Origin: Lentzea albida
GTDB taxonomy: Bacteria; Actinomycetota; Actinomycetes; Mycobacteriales; Pseudonocardiaceae
Assembly (NCBI RefSeq): GCF_900111005.1
Contig: NZ_FOFV01000004.1
Location: 62,001 to 126,000, forward strand
Reading direction: 5' to 3'
Length of the DNA stretch: 64,000 nucleotides
In this document: positions 1-9,403 of the stretch, piece by piece
How the letters are laid out: every line of letters begins with the position of its first letter
Numbering within the stretch: position 1 is the first letter of the stretch
Translations under genes and position numbers: made by a program
Notes under the pieces: generated by a model
Database searches by the model: none
Told to the model about the DNA's origin: nothing
What the model saw: only the letters and a program-made list of their open reading frames with translations

Positions 1-384
1 GAGCATCTCCTCGTACGAGTGCTGGACGCGGCCGTACTTCGGCAGGTCGAGCAGGTTGCCGGTCGGCTCGACGCCCTGTTCCACCGCGTCCCGCACGCAC
101 TCCCACCAGAAGGCGAGCGTGCCCGGCACGTTGTGCGGGAACTCCTTGAAGTACGGGTTGTGCTGCCCGCGAGCCCCGATCAGCTCCTTGACCGCGCGTA
201 CGACCTCGGCCGCGAACTCTTCGGCCGCCGCGAGGTTCGACACGTGTTCGAGCAGTTCGCGGCTCGCCTTGAAACCCGACCGGATCAGCGCCGCGTCCAG
301 CTGCCTGGCGACGACGGCACCGTCACCCGGCGCACCGCCGGAGGTGGGCACGCGCAGGGTCTTCTTGATGATGGTCGTCCGCAC
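1..384 (-). CDS. Conserved actinobacterial protein, N-terminal 128 residues (runs off the left edge)
   Basis: An open minus-strand frame enters from the left edge and reads 128 codons back to a GTG at 384. The encoded residues include PTSGGAPGDG near the start and then a helical stretch ending in LLDLPKYGRVQHSYEEML. The layout faintly resembles the N-terminus of MXAN_6230/SCO0854-type RING-domain proteins, but the part that would decide this lies outside the window, so I assign no function. The ribosome-binding site before the GTG is weak. It is divergent from the Xre-family gene. Confidence 0.6.
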   Translation of the reverse strand, partial: MRTTIIKKTLRVPTSGGAPGDGAVVARQLDAALIRSGFKASRELLEHVSNLAAAEEFAAEVVRAVKELIGARGQHNPYFKEFPHNVPGTLAFWWECVRDAVEQGVEPTGNLLDLPKYGRVQHSYEEML

Positions 385-469
385 CCCGACAGTAAAACCC
401 GCACGTCAACGCAATTCCACCCGTTTGGGCACGATGTTGTTCGGGCTCCAACGCCTAACGTCAGAGTGC

Positions 470-1324
470 ATGAACGGTGATCCGTCGACCCCCTACAGCC
501 GCGACCTGGGCGACGAGTTGCGGCAGATCCGCGAGCGGTTCACGACCTTCCGCGCGAGGAAGATCGCCAAAATGCTCGGGTGGGACCCCGGCAAGGTCTC
601 CAACATCGAGCACGGCAAGGTGCGGGCCACCGAGATCGACATCATCCAGTACCTGGGGCGCTGCGGGCGGAGCCAGGCGTTCATCACAGACTTCCTGGAG
701 CGGTACCGGTCTGCGTTCAACCTGTACTTCGTGCAGGTGCCGACCAACCTGCGCACGATGGCCATGGCCGAGTCGGTGGCAGACAAGATCACCACCTATG
801 ACCTGACGAACATTCCAGGTCTGCTGCAGTCGGAGGAGTACGCGCGAGCGCTGTACGAGGCACGTGGCGTCCTCACGCCGGACCTGATCGAGACCGCGAT
901 TCGGTTCCGGATGGAACGGCAGGCGATCATGCGAGGTCACAACCGCCCGGCGTGCACCTTCTTCGTCCACGAGAACGCGCTGCGGCTCAAGGTGGGCAGC
1001 GACGAGGTCATGGAAGACCAGCTCATGAGGTTGCTCTTCCACACCCACGCCATCCGCATCGTGCCTGCGGCAAGCGGTCCGGCAGGTGTGCTCCTGGCCC
1101 ATTACGTGCTGTGGGAGTACGAGAAGCGCAGCGATGTGGCCTTCACGGAGTCCGACCTCGCGATGGTGTTCGTGCAGGACGACCTGGGCGTCAAGCGCTG
1201 CAAGTCGATCTTCGCGCGGCTGGATGCCCTCGCACTCGATGAGGAACAATCGCGATCGATGGTGGCGGACCTCGCCAGCCGATCGCGGGAGGACCTCAGT
1301 GGCCGGAGACTGTACTTGGCGTAA
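470..1324 (+). CDS. Xre-family helix-turn-helix regulator with DUF5753 domain
   Basis: The 284-residue protein starts with an Xre helix-turn-helix (about residues 14-75, including KIAKMLGWDPGKVSNIEHGK). It continues with the DUF5753 ligand-sensing-like domain typical of actinomycete regulators (AESVADKITTYDLTNIPGLLQ, then EEYARALYEARG). Such genes usually sit beside a small DUF397 gene, as here, and are often found in streptomycete-type genomes in many copies. An in-frame ATG at 434 is an alternative start. I chose 470 because the protein then begins just before the HTH. The target operator is not visible. Confidence 0.85.
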   Translation: MNGDPSTPYSRDLGDELRQIRERFTTFRARKIAKMLGWDPGKVSNIEHGKVRATEIDIIQYLGRCGRSQAFITDFLERYRSAFNLYFVQVPTNLRTMAMAESVADKITTYDLTNIPGLLQSEEYARALYEARGVLTPDLIETAIRFRMERQAIMRGHNRPACTFFVHENALRLKVGSDEVMEDQLMRLLFHTHAIRIVPAASGPAGVLLAHYVLWEYEKRSDVAFTESDLAMVFVQDDLGVKRCKSIFARLDALALDEEQSRSMVADLASRSREDLSGRRLYLA

Positions 1325-1469
1325 GAGCAGCTACAGCGGTGGCGACTCCGTTGAAAGCGACTGCGTCGAGGTGGCGTTCGCCCAGGCTGTGCGCGTCCGC
1401 GACTCGAAGAACACCGCAGGCCCCGAGCTGGAGTTCAGCGTCGAGGCCTGGCAGGCGTTCATCCGCTGA
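1299..1469 (+). CDS. DUF397 small protein
   Basis: This 56-residue protein carries the DUF397 signature: WRKSSYSGG near the N-terminus, then DCVEVA, VRDSKN and a C-terminal AWQAFI. The family is the usual partner of Xre/DUF5753 regulators and is thought to modulate them. The function here is inferred from that pairing. The GTG start lies inside the 3' end of the regulator gene (26-bp overlap), which indicates translational coupling. Its 3' end overlaps the convergent gene by 11 bp. Confidence 0.8.
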   Translation: MAGDCTWRKSSYSGGDSVESDCVEVAFAQAVRVRDSKNTAGPELEFSVEAWQAFIR

Positions 1470-1923
1470 GCTCACCCGGCAGCGGCAGGTCCAGCGCCGT
1501 CAGGAACCTCCGGGTCTTGACCTCGACGAACACCGCTTCCTCATCGATGTCCTCGGCCTCGTCCAGCTCGAAGTCCCCGGGTTCCTCGTCTTCGGCGAGG
1601 TACTGCAGCAGCTCGGCCTGCTTGCCCGGCACGTCACCTCCGGAGTGCACCAGCGCCCACCACTCGGCCAGGCCCGCCGCCTCGCGCAACGTGTCGGTCG
1701 GGTCGGACGCGTTCGGGTTCTCGAAGTAGGTGCGCGGCGTCAGGCCCAGGTAGGCGACGCCCGAACCCGGTCCGGCCGGGGCGTAGACGACCGAGGTGAT
1801 GTCGCTGTCGTGGATGTCGATCCACAGCGACGGCTCCGCCAGGGGCGGCAGTTCGCCCTCGGACAACGTCTTCCACTGGCCGTGCTCGTAGGCATAGGTG
1901 CCGAAGAATCCCACGACGGACAT
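1459..1923 (-). CDS. Uncharacterised acidic protein downstream of ahcY
   Basis: I do not recognise this 154-residue acidic, soluble protein. It opens MSVVGFFGTYAYEHGQW, has SLWIDIHDSDITSVVY in the first third and an acidic middle (LAEDEEPGDFELDEAEDIDE). There is no signal peptide or membrane segment. It is co-oriented with ahcY. Its ATG lies only 4 nt beyond a perfect 14-bp hairpin whose distal arm contains the sole GGAGG sequence, so its translation may depend on that hairpin being open. Confidence 0.65.
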   Translation of the reverse strand: MSVVGFFGTYAYEHGQWKTLSEGELPPLAEPSLWIDIHDSDITSVVYAPAGPGSGVAYLGLTPRTYFENPNASDPTDTLREAAGLAEWWALVHSGGDVPGKQAELLQYLAEDEEPGDFELDEAEDIDEEAVFVEVKTRRFLTALDLPLPGELSG

Positions 1924-1927
1924 GAAA

Positions 1928-1962
1928 CAGGGGCCTCCCGCAGCGTGCGCGGGAGGCCCCTG
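1928..1962 (-). terminator. Hairpin after ahcY that also buries the next gene's ribosome-binding site
   Basis: Positions 1928-1941 pair perfectly with 1949-1962 (14 bp, 7-nt loop), 11 bp beyond the ahcY stop. On the minus strand it is followed by TTTC and then the ATG of the next gene. A GGAGG in the second arm, 10 nt before that ATG, would be hidden when the hairpin forms. It therefore looks like an ahcY terminator that doubles as a cis element controlling the following gene. Confidence 0.7.
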
Positions 1963-1973
1963 TCAAAGCGCGC

Positions 1974-3437
1974 TCAGTAGCGGTAGTGCTCCGGCTTGAA
2001 CGGGCCCTCGACGTCGACGTCGATGTACTCGGCCTGCTCCTTGGTGAGCTTGGTCAGCTCGCCGCCCAGCGCCTCGAGGTGGATGCGCGCGACCTTCTCG
2101 TCGAGCACCTTCGGCAGGCGGTAGACCTCGTTGTCGTACTCCTTGAACTTGGTGAACAGCTCGATCTGCGCGATCACCTGGTTGGAGAAGGAGTTCGACA
2201 TCACGAACGACGGGTGGCCCGTGGCGTTGCCCAGGTTCATCAGGCGGCCCTCGGACAGCACGATGATCGTGCGGCCCGACGGGAAGACCCACTCGTCGAC
2301 CTGCGGCTTGATGTTGTTCTTGCGGATGCCGGGGTAGCGCTGCAGGCCCGCCATGTCGAGCTCGTTGTCGAAGTGGCCGACGTTGCCCAGGATCGCCTGG
2401 TGCTTCATCTGGGCCATGTGCTCGACGGTCACGACGTCCTTGTTGCCGGTCGTCGTGATGACGATGTCGGCGATCGGGAGGACCGTCTCCAGCTTCGCGA
2501 CCTGGTAGCCGTCCATGGCGGCCTGCAGGGCGCAGATCGGGTCGATCTCGGTGACGATGACGCGGGCGCCCTGGGCGCGCAGCGACTCGGCCGAGCCCTT
2601 GCCGACGTCGCCGTAGCCGCAGACGACGGCGACCTTGCCGCCGATCAGGACGTCGGTGCCGCGGTTGAGGCCGTCGACCAGCGAGTGGCGGATGCCGTAG
2701 CGGTTGTCGAACTTCGACTTGGTGACGGCGTCGTTGACGTTGATGGCCGGGAAGAGCAGCTCACCGGCGGCGGCCAGCTGGTACAGGCGCATGACGCCCG
2801 TCGTGGTCTCCTCGGTGACGCCGCGGATGCCCTCGGCGATGTTCGTCCACTTCTTGCCGTCCTTCTCGAGGGACGCGCGCAGCGTGTCGAGGACGATCTT
2901 CCACTCTTCCGAGTCGTTCTCGTCGGCCTGCGGGACGACGCCGGCCGCCTCGTACTGGACGCCCTTGTGGACGAGCAGGGTGGCGTCGCCACCGTCGTCC
3001 AGGATCATGTTCGGGCCCTTGCCGTCCGGCCAGGTGAGCATCTGCTCGGCCGTCCACCAGTACTCCGGCAGGGTCTCGCCCTTCCACGCGAAGCAGGCGA
3101 CGCCCTTGGGCTCCTCCTCCGTGCCGTGGGGGCCGACGACGACGGCCGCGGCCGCGTGGTCCTGCGTCGAGAAGATGTTGCAGGAGGCCCAGCGCACCTC
3201 CGCGCCCAGGTCGACCAGGGTCTCGATCAGGACGGCCGTCTGGATCGTCATGTGCAGCGAGCCGGAGATGCGGGCGCCCTTGAGCGGGTACACCCCGGAG
3301 TACTCGCGGCGGAACGCCATGAGGCCGGGCATCTCGTGCTCGGCCAGACGGATCTCCTTGCGACCGAACTCGTGGAGCGACAGGTCGGCCACTGCGAAGT
3401 CGATGCCGTTGCGGGTCTGCAACCGGTCCGCGGTCAT
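1974..3437 (-). CDS. ahcY: S-adenosylhomocysteine hydrolase (adenosylhomocysteinase)
   Basis: This cytosolic enzyme reversibly hydrolyses S-adenosylhomocysteine to adenosine and homocysteine and so relieves product inhibition of methyltransferases. The 487-residue protein shows the N-terminal substrate domain ([17 protein letters not shown]), the roughly 40-residue insertion usual in actinobacterial enzymes (around [20 protein letters not shown]), the NAD-binding motif GYGDVGKG and the C-terminal KPEHYRY. I chose the ATG at 3437 because GGAGG lies 8 nt upstream; a TTG five codons earlier overlaps that site. The gene is divergent from the 3535 gene. I see no SAH riboswitch in the short leader. 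Confidence 0.97.
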   Translation of the reverse strand: MTADRLQTRNGIDFAVADLSLHEFGRKEIRLAEHEMPGLMAFRREYSGVYPLKGARISGSLHMTIQTAVLIETLVDLGAEVRWASCNIFSTQDHAAAAVVVGPHGTEEEPKGVACFAWKGETLPEYWWTAEQMLTWPDGKGPNMILDDGGDATLLVHKGVQYEAAGVVPQADENDSEEWKIVLDTLRASLEKDGKKWTNIAEGIRGVTEETTTGVMRLYQLAAAGELLFPAINVNDAVTKSKFDNRYGIRHSLVDGLNRGTDVLIGGKVAVVCGYGDVGKGSAESLRAQGARVIVTEIDPICALQAAMDGYQVAKLETVLPIADIVITTTGNKDVVTVEHMAQMKHQAILGNVGHFDNELDMAGLQRYPGIRKNNIKPQVDEWVFPSGRTIIVLSEGRLMNLGNATGHPSFVMSNSFSNQVIAQIELFTKFKEYDNEVYRLPKVLDEKVARIHLEALGGELTKLTKEQAEYIDVDVEGPFKPEHYRY

Positions 3438-3534
3438 TGCGAAGTCCTCCAAGGCACTTCAGAGAGGGTGTCGTCCGACCATACCGCCCTCTGATGCACC
3501 ACTATGGCCCCACGTTGGGTGAGGGAGGTCTCGG

Positions 3535-5907
3535 GTGTTGATTGCCGGCCCGGACACACGTGTCGTCGAGCTGCGCGTGCACGGCGTCCAAGGAACGACG
3601 CCGCAGACGCTCGTCGACGCCGTTGCGGCCGTGGACGTTGCGGGGGACGGACTCGGGCGCATCGTGCGTCCCGCGGACAGACTCCGCAGGCCCGCCCCCG
3701 GACCAGTGTTGCAGACCGAGGGCCGTCCCATCCCCCGCACGGTCGAGGGGTACCTGTGGGGCGGGATGACGTCCGGAGGTGTGGCGAAGGCCACGTGGGC
3801 GCTGCTCTTCCCGTTCAGCATCGCGAACGTCGCGCACTGGATGCTGCCGCCCGTTCCGGAGCGCAACCTGCCCGCCCACCTGCTCGGCATCGGCCTGCGG
3901 TCACTGCTGCGGGTGTTCGCCCTGCTGTTGACGGCGCTGCTGGTCGCGCAGATCTCCGTGGTCAGCCTGGACCTGCTCGCCGCGCAGTGCCTGCGTCCCG
4001 GTACCGCCTGTTTGAGCAGCATTCCGACCGACGTGCGCACCTTCCCCTGGTTCCGGACGTTCCTGGGGCTGCTGCCGATCCTCGTGGTGGTCGGGGTGAT
4101 GCGGCGCATCTCGCACGTCGAGTGGCGGATCGAGCGCCGGGAGATCGCGGAGGCCGAGGAGCAGGAGAAGCAGCCCGCCTCCGGACTGCCCGGCGCGCAC
4201 GTGGCGACGGACCCGGACACGCCGGCGCTGCGGTCGTTGCACGTCGTGGCGGCGCTCGCGATGACGGCGCTGATCGCGCTCGGCGGGCCGTTGAAGCAGC
4301 TCACGGCCACCGGCGGCATGGGGGTCGCGATCGGCGTGGCGTGGACCGCGTCACTCGTGCTGCTCGGTGTGTCCGTGCTCGGCGTGCTGCTGCTGGACGA
4401 CCCCACGGGCGGTGCGCCTCATCGTGGCGGACGGTGGTTGCGCGCGGCTTTGAGTCGTAAGCCACGGCGAGTGTTGTTGGTGCTCTCCGTTCTTCTCGTG
4501 CTCACGACGCTGGGGCTGCAGGAGCAGCTGCCGTTGCGGGTGCCGGGCGCGGACGTGTCCGTGCAGGTCGTGGCGTTGCTGATGGCGTTCGTGCTGGTGC
4601 TGTTCGGGCTGATGCTGGTCCCCGCCGCGTTGCTGGCGCGCGGGTCGTGGAAGGCGCTGCCGCGCGAGCTGCGGCCGTGGGCGGGTGGCTGGTTCGCGGC
4701 GCCGGTGCTGGCGATCGCCGGGCTGCTCGGCGGCGGGTTCGGTGCCGGGGTGGCGTTGCCGGTGCGCAAGGCGCTGGGTTCCGGGCTGCAGCTACCCGTC
4801 GGGTACAGCTACATCACCCTGTTGTGGGGTGTGGCCGGGGTGTTGGCGCTGCTCAGCACGCTTGCGGTGGCGTCGTTCACCGGTGCCGTGCGGTGGCGGG
4901 CGTTCCGCAAGGGCAAGGTGTGGGCGCGTGAGGCGTCGTTGCTGCACTCCGGACGGATGCGTGACCTGCGCACGGCGACGCGTGCGTGGTGGTGGGCGCG
5001 CTGGGAACGCAACCACGGCCATCGCATGATCATGATCGTCGCCGTCGTGCTGGTGCTCGGTGCCGTGCTGGCTTCTCTGCTCCGCCTGCAGAACGTGCCG
5101 CTGGCGTCGTGGACGGCGCCGTTCTCGGCCTTCGGCGTGTTCGTGCTGGGTTTGCTGGCCGTGTCACTGCTTCGGGCCGTGTACCTGGCGGCGCGGCAGC
5201 CGGAGTCCGGGCGGCGGCTGGGGATCATCGCGGACATCGCCCAGTTCTGGCCGCGGGAAGCTCACCCGATCGTGCCGCCGTGTTACGCGCTGAAGGTCGT
5301 GCCGGAACTCGTCGCCCGCGTCGAGGACCACCTGCGCGACCCCGGCACCCGAGTGGTCCTCTGTGGACACTCGCAGGGATCTTTGCTGGTCGCCGTGGCC
5401 GCCGCCCGGTTGCTGGAGGACCTGCCCGAGCACGACCGCGAACGGATCGGGCTGGTCACGGCCGGGTCGCAGCTGCAGTGGGCGTATCCGCGGGCGTTCC
5501 CGGCGGTGGTGCCGCACGCGTCGCTGGCCCGGCTCGCCGGTGGGCTCGACGGGCGCTGGCGCGCGTTGTGCCGGGGCACGGACCCGTTGGGCGGCGCGGT
5601 GATGACGTGGCGGCGGCAGGTGTTCGACGGGATGTTGCTCGGCGTCGGCTACCGCGAGGACGGGTCGGAGGGCGCGCTCGCACCGGCGTTGCGCGGGCCG
5701 ACCGGCGCGCTGGTGCTGGGTGGTGACCACTGGCTGCCGGACCCGCAGCGGGGGCCGTTCCCCGGACGGCGGTGGCGGTCGGGGGTGTCGGGGCACGCGG
5801 ACTACACGTCGGACCCGGAGTGGGACAGGGCCGTGGCGATCGCGGCCGGGTTGCTGCAGGTGGACGCGCCGGAGTCACCGGCACTGCCGTTCGCGCGCAA
5901 GTTCTAG
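3535..5907 (+). CDS. Polytopic membrane protein with split alpha/beta-hydrolase motifs
   Basis: The 790-residue protein begins with a short strand and HGVQGT (residues 16-21), which resembles a lipase oxyanion-hole HG motif. About ten hydrophobic segments follow between roughly 117 and 555. The C-terminal part then carries a nucleophile elbow GHSQGS (611-616, Ser613) and a late GHADYTSDPEWD with His754. My reading is an alpha/beta-hydrolase interrupted by a large membrane insert. The substrate is unknown; an envelope lipid or ester is a guess. The GTG start has GGAGG at a good distance. Its stop overlaps the convergent ATPase gene by 4 bp. Confidence 0.8.
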   Translation: MLIAGPDTRVVELRVHGVQGTTPQTLVDAVAAVDVAGDGLGRIVRPADRLRRPAPGPVLQTEGRPIPRTVEGYLWGGMTSGGVAKATWALLFPFSIANVAHWMLPPVPERNLPAHLLGIGLRSLLRVFALLLTALLVAQISVVSLDLLAAQCLRPGTACLSSIPTDVRTFPWFRTFLGLLPILVVVGVMRRISHVEWRIERREIAEAEEQEKQPASGLPGAHVATDPDTPALRSLHVVAALAMTALIALGGPLKQLTATGGMGVAIGVAWTASLVLLGVSVLGVLLLDDPTGGAPHRGGRWLRAALSRKPRRVLLVLSVLLVLTTLGLQEQLPLRVPGADVSVQVVALLMAFVLVLFGLMLVPAALLARGSWKALPRELRPWAGGWFAAPVLAIAGLLGGGFGAGVALPVRKALGSGLQLPVGYSYITLLWGVAGVLALLSTLAVASFTGAVRWRAFRKGKVWAREASLLHSGRMRDLRTATRAWWWARWERNHGHRMIMIVAVVLVLGAVLASLLRLQNVPLASWTAPFSAFGVFVLGLLAVSLLRAVYLAARQPESGRRLGIIADIAQFWPREAHPIVPPCYALKVVPELVARVEDHLRDPGTRVVLCGHSQGSLLVAVAAARLLEDLPEHDRERIGLVTAGSQLQWAYPRAFPAVVPHASLARLAGGLDGRWRALCRGTDPLGGAVMTWRRQVFDGMLLGVGYREDGSEGALAPALRGPTGALVLGGDHWLPDPQRGPFPGRRWRSGVSGHADYTSDPEWDRAVAIAAGLLQVDAPESPALPFARKF

Positions 5908-7850
5908 CGGCGACCGGTCTCCCGCTCCCACAACGACTCCGCGAGCTGCGCGACGGCCTTGTCCCGGTGCCGCCGGTAGGTGTTGAACGACAGGTGCAGC
6001 GAGGCCGCGACGCGTTCCTGGGCGCCGGCCGGGTGCAGGAACGTCCGGTCGATCAACGTGGTGAGGTCGGGCTTCAGCGCGGCGGCGGCGTCGGTGAGCA
6101 GCTCCCGCAGGGCCTCGGTGGGCTCGCTTGCGGCCCGCCGGACCATCCGGGACCCCAGCAGCGGGTTCTCCCGGAGGAGTTCCGGCGCGTGCAGGGTGCG
6201 CAGGGCGTCGCGGACGGCTTGCGCGAACTCCGGTTCGGACAGCGGCACCTCGTCGAGCACCGGCCGGCCGGTCTGATGGGCGTGCAACTGCTCCGCGTAC
6301 TCCGCGACCCCGGTCCGGCGCCAGTCGTGCGCGAACACCGGGAACCGCGCTTCGCCGACGTCGTAGGTGCAGACCCCATGGAACCCGAGGGACTCCATGG
6401 CGGGCGCCCACAGTTCGTCGTCGCCGAACGCCCCTACGAAGCTCCACGCCGTGTCGTCGCCGATCAGGACGATCTCCAGCATCTGCCAGGCGACGAACAG
6501 CGTCAGCGACGGGGACGGGCGCTGCCCGTGGTCGCGGTCGAGGAAGAAGCGCCAGGCGCGCACCCGGTCACCGGCACGCGTCGGCCCGTTCTTCGCGGCG
6601 TGCTCCCACATCGCGTCGGTGCCGGGATCCACGCCGAGATCGGCCTCCGCCAGGTCGAGGTACGCGCCGAACCCCCGCGGTTCGCCGGACTCGGTGCGGA
6701 ACACGCGGAAGTCCTCCGGCCGGCGCCGCATCCAGTGCACCACCAGCTCGGCCTGCTCAGGCCCCTGCCAGCGCTCGGTCATGCCGACGATCGCCGCACG
6801 GTCGGCATCGCGCAGGCCGTCGGCGTACGCGCGCATCGTCGGCGGCAGCGACGCCAGCGCGGGGAACGGAGACCGGGCGCCGTTCAGCGCGACGGTCCGC
6901 ACCATCAGGTCGAGCTGTTCCCGTTCCGCCGCCGTGGCCCGGACCTGGGCCTGGAACACGTCGAGCTTGCGGCGGTACAGGTCGGCGTACCGGCCGGGGT
7001 CGCGCCAGCGCAGGTCGGCGACCAGTGCGTCGCGGACCACGTCGTGCGGATGCAGTCCGTACGGGGACTCGTCGACGAACACCTGCGCGCGCAGCCAGGC
7101 GAACACGTCGTCGGCGTCGTCGCCGGTCATCGACCGCAGCAGTTCCTCGGTCGTCACCAGCAGCAGCGCACACACCTCCAGCGCCGTGCGGTGGCGGGCA
7201 CTCGGGACCTCACCGATCAGGTGCGGCAGCAACGCCCCCAGGTCCGGCAGGTCCGCGAGGGTGTGCGGCGTGATGCCGCGGCGCACGGCGTCGACCATCA
7301 TCGACAGGGTGAGGGGGTGGCCGCTGCTGCCCTTCAGCAACCGGTCGTGCGCCTCCGCGGGAACGTCCTGGGCGTTCAGGTAGGCGCGTCCGTCCTGTTC
7401 GGACAGGTTGCCGAGCGCGAGAACCCTCATCACCGCCCGCCACGCCGGGTCGGCCCGCCAGCGCGGTCCCGGGCCCCGGCGACCGGCGATCACCACCAGG
7501 CACGACTCCGGGAGCGACGGCAGGTAGTGCTCGCGGACCCAGTCGTCGACCGGTTCGAGCAGTTCGTACGTGTCGAGGAACAGGACCGCCGGCGCGTCCT
7601 CGGCGGGGACGGGCAGCGCCTCCCGCCCGAGCGTCAGGTGGCGGGCGTCGACCCGGACCGGGTCGAGACCCTTCTCGGCGGCGATGCCGGCGAACACGTC
7701 GAGCAACGCGCTCTTGCCCACCCCGCCCGGTCCGTGCACGAAGAGCAGTCCGGTGCCGCCCAGGGCCCCCCGGAACACCGCGACCTCCTCGTCGCGACCC
7801 GTGAAAGACCACCGCCGCAACTCGCGCAAGGTGTGTCCGAGTGAGGGCAT
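5904..7850 (-). CDS. STAND-type P-loop ATPase with C-terminal helix-turn-helix-like tail
   Basis: This 648-residue protein has a Walker A motif GPGGVGKS (residues 40-47) and a Walker B-like VLFLDTYELLE near 90. A winged-helix-like region, a long helical middle and a C-terminal segment ERVAASLHLSFNTYRRHRDK follow. The tail resembles the end domain of many actinobacterial STAND ATPases annotated as ATP-binding or LuxR-like regulators. It probably acts as an ATP-dependent signalling switch; the target is unknown. The ATG at 7850 gives the expected short lead before the P-loop. It is divergent from the cyclase gene. Confidence 0.8.
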   Translation of the reverse strand: MPSLGHTLRELRRWSFTGRDEEVAVFRGALGGTGLLFVHGPGGVGKSALLDVFAGIAAEKGLDPVRVDARHLTLGREALPVPAEDAPAVLFLDTYELLEPVDDWVREHYLPSLPESCLVVIAGRRGPGPRWRADPAWRAVMRVLALGNLSEQDGRAYLNAQDVPAEAHDRLLKGSSGHPLTLSMMVDAVRRGITPHTLADLPDLGALLPHLIGEVPSARHRTALEVCALLLVTTEELLRSMTGDDADDVFAWLRAQVFVDESPYGLHPHDVVRDALVADLRWRDPGRYADLYRRKLDVFQAQVRATAAEREQLDLMVRTVALNGARSPFPALASLPPTMRAYADGLRDADRAAIVGMTERWQGPEQAELVVHWMRRRPEDFRVFRTESGEPRGFGAYLDLAEADLGVDPGTDAMWEHAAKNGPTRAGDRVRAWRFFLDRDHGQRPSPSLTLFVAWQMLEIVLIGDDTAWSFVGAFGDDELWAPAMESLGFHGVCTYDVGEARFPVFAHDWRRTGVAEYAEQLHAHQTGRPVLDEVPLSEPEFAQAVRDALRTLHAPELLRENPLLGSRMVRRAASEPTEALRELLTDAAAALKPDLTTLIDRTFLHPAGAQERVAASLHLSFNTYRRHRDKAVAQLAESLWERETGRR

Positions 7851-7977
7851 GCACCCGACAGTATCCAAAGCGCTGCCCAGCGGATCGGGCACCGGATGGG
7901 CACCGCGCTGGGCTGTCGGCGGTGCGGCGGGACGGTGACGATCTCGGTGGAACACCCCACCCCTGGAGGACGTCATC

Positions 7978-8859
7978 ATGGACCAGAGCCCTGCCGAGTT
8001 CCCGAGCAACTGGGGGCGCTGGGGCGACGCGGACCAGCTCGGCACCGTCAACCTGATCACCGCCGAGGCCCGCGCCCGCGGTGCCGCCCAGGTGCGCACG
8101 GGGCTGTCGGTCTCGCTGGCCCGCAAGACCCCGACCCTGCCGCTGATGGGCGGGCCGATGGCCGCGCTGCGGGCGAACACCACGGCCGTGCAGACGATCA
8201 TGTCGTTCACCGGCGCCTCGCCGATCGCGATGGCCGAGCTGATGCTCGTGACGACGCACCACCCCGAGGTCACGCACCTGGACGCGTTGTCGCACATGGT
8301 CGTGGACGGGCAGGTCTACCCCGGGATCGCCCAGGCCGCGAGCTCCGGCCCCACGGGCGTGGTCCACGGCGCCGCGGACGTGTTCGCCGGCGGGATCGTG
8401 ACCAGGGGCGTGCTGCTCGACCTCGCTCCCGGCGGCATGCTGCCCGACGGGCACGCGGTCACCGCGGACGACCTGGACGCCGCGGCGAAGCGCGTGGACG
8501 TGGTGGTCGAATCGGGTGACGCCCTGGTGGTGCGGGCCGGCTGGGACCGCGTGCGCGACGACGGCCGGCCGCTGCCGGGGATGACCTCGGGCGCGGTCCG
8601 GTGGATGCACGACCACGGGATCTCCCTCTACGCCGGGGACATCGGCGACGCGTCGCCGCCGATCGAGGACGACGTCCCGGGTGCGCTGCACCGGCTGGGG
8701 CTCCTGCGCCTCGGCCTCCTGCTGGTCGACGGCGCGCAGGCCGAGGAACTCGCCGCGGCCTGCGCGGAGCAGGGCCGCCACACGTTCCTGTTCGTGGCCG
8801 CGGTCCCCCGCATCCTCGGCACCACGGGTCTGCCCGTAAATCCGCTGGCCGTCTTCTGA
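7978..8859 (+). CDS. Cyclase-family (kynurenine formamidase-like) metal-dependent hydrolase
   Basis: The 293-residue protein belongs to the cyclase family that includes KynB-type formamidases and isatin hydrolases. The metal-binding signature THLDALSHM is present (His100, Asp102, His106), preceded by DQLGTVNLIT near the N-terminus. Members hydrolyse amides or cyclic esters with divalent metal; the substrate here is not deducible because no tryptophan-degradation gene lies nearby. GGAGG precedes the ATG by about 8 nt. Confidence 0.85.
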   Translation: MDQSPAEFPSNWGRWGDADQLGTVNLITAEARARGAAQVRTGLSVSLARKTPTLPLMGGPMAALRANTTAVQTIMSFTGASPIAMAELMLVTTHHPEVTHLDALSHMVVDGQVYPGIAQAASSGPTGVVHGAADVFAGGIVTRGVLLDLAPGGMLPDGHAVTADDLDAAAKRVDVVVESGDALVVRAGWDRVRDDGRPLPGMTSGAVRWMHDHGISLYAGDIGDASPPIEDDVPGALHRLGLLRLGLLLVDGAQAEELAAACAEQGRHTFLFVAAVPRILGTTGLPVNPLAVF

Positions 8860-8881
8860 TCCGGCTCCTACTCTCCCGGTC

Positions 8882-9403
8882 ATGCTGACCGGTGATCTCG
8901 TCCGCCTGCGTCCCGTCGAGCCGGAGGACGCCGACTCCCTGCACCGCTGGCACAACGACGACGAGGTGATGCGGTGGCTGCAGAGCTACTTCCACACGTC
9001 GCTGGCCGGGACCCGCAAGCGCATCGGCGACCGCCAGGAGAACACCTACGAGAAGGTCACCCTCTGCATCGAGACGCTGGAGGGCAAGCTGATCGGGATC
9101 GTCGCGCTGCGCGATGCCGACCCGATCAACGCGCGCGCCGAGGTCGACATCTACATCGGCGAGAAGGACCACTGGGGCGGCGGGTACGGCACCGACGCGT
9201 TGCGCACGATGTGCCGGTACGGGTTCGACACGCTGCGGTTGCACTCGATCCAACTCGGTGTGGTGGAAGCGAACGAGCGCGCGATCAAGTCCTACAAGAA
9301 GGTCGGCTTCCAGGTCGACGGGCGGTACCGGCAGTCGTTCTACCGCGACGGCGAGTGGCACGACTCGCTGCTGATGTGCGTGCTGAAGGACGAGCTCACC
9401 TGA
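8882..9403 (+). CDS. GNAT-family N-acetyltransferase (RimJ/RimL type)
   Basis: The 173-residue protein has the GNAT fold. It opens LVRLRPVEPEDADSLHRWHN, has the acetyl-CoA loop region WGGGYGTDALRTM near residue 100, and later NERAIKSYKKVGFQVDGR. Proteins of this layout acetylate the amino group of ribosomal proteins, antibiotics or small molecules; the substrate is unknown. It follows the cyclase gene by 22 bp and may be cotranscribed. Its 3' end overlaps the convergent TetR gene by 8 bp. Confidence 0.85.
   Translation: MLTGDLVRLRPVEPEDADSLHRWHNDDEVMRWLQSYFHTSLAGTRKRIGDRQENTYEKVTLCIETLEGKLIGIVALRDADPINARAEVDIYIGEKDHWGGGYGTDALRTMCRYGFDTLRLHSIQLGVVEANERAIKSYKKVGFQVDGRYRQSFYRDGEWHDSLLMCVLKDELT

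Noticed and set aside
1986..3494. A long + strand frame opposite ahcY
   Set aside because: The encoded protein is low-complexity Leu/Val/Asp/Arg sequence with no motif, whereas the minus strand gives an unmistakable S-adenosylhomocysteine hydrolase.
3438..3534. Possible SAH riboswitch ahead of ahcY
   Set aside because: The leader is under 100 nt. It has only a weak CAGAGGG/CCCTCT pairing and none of the conserved SAH riboswitch core.
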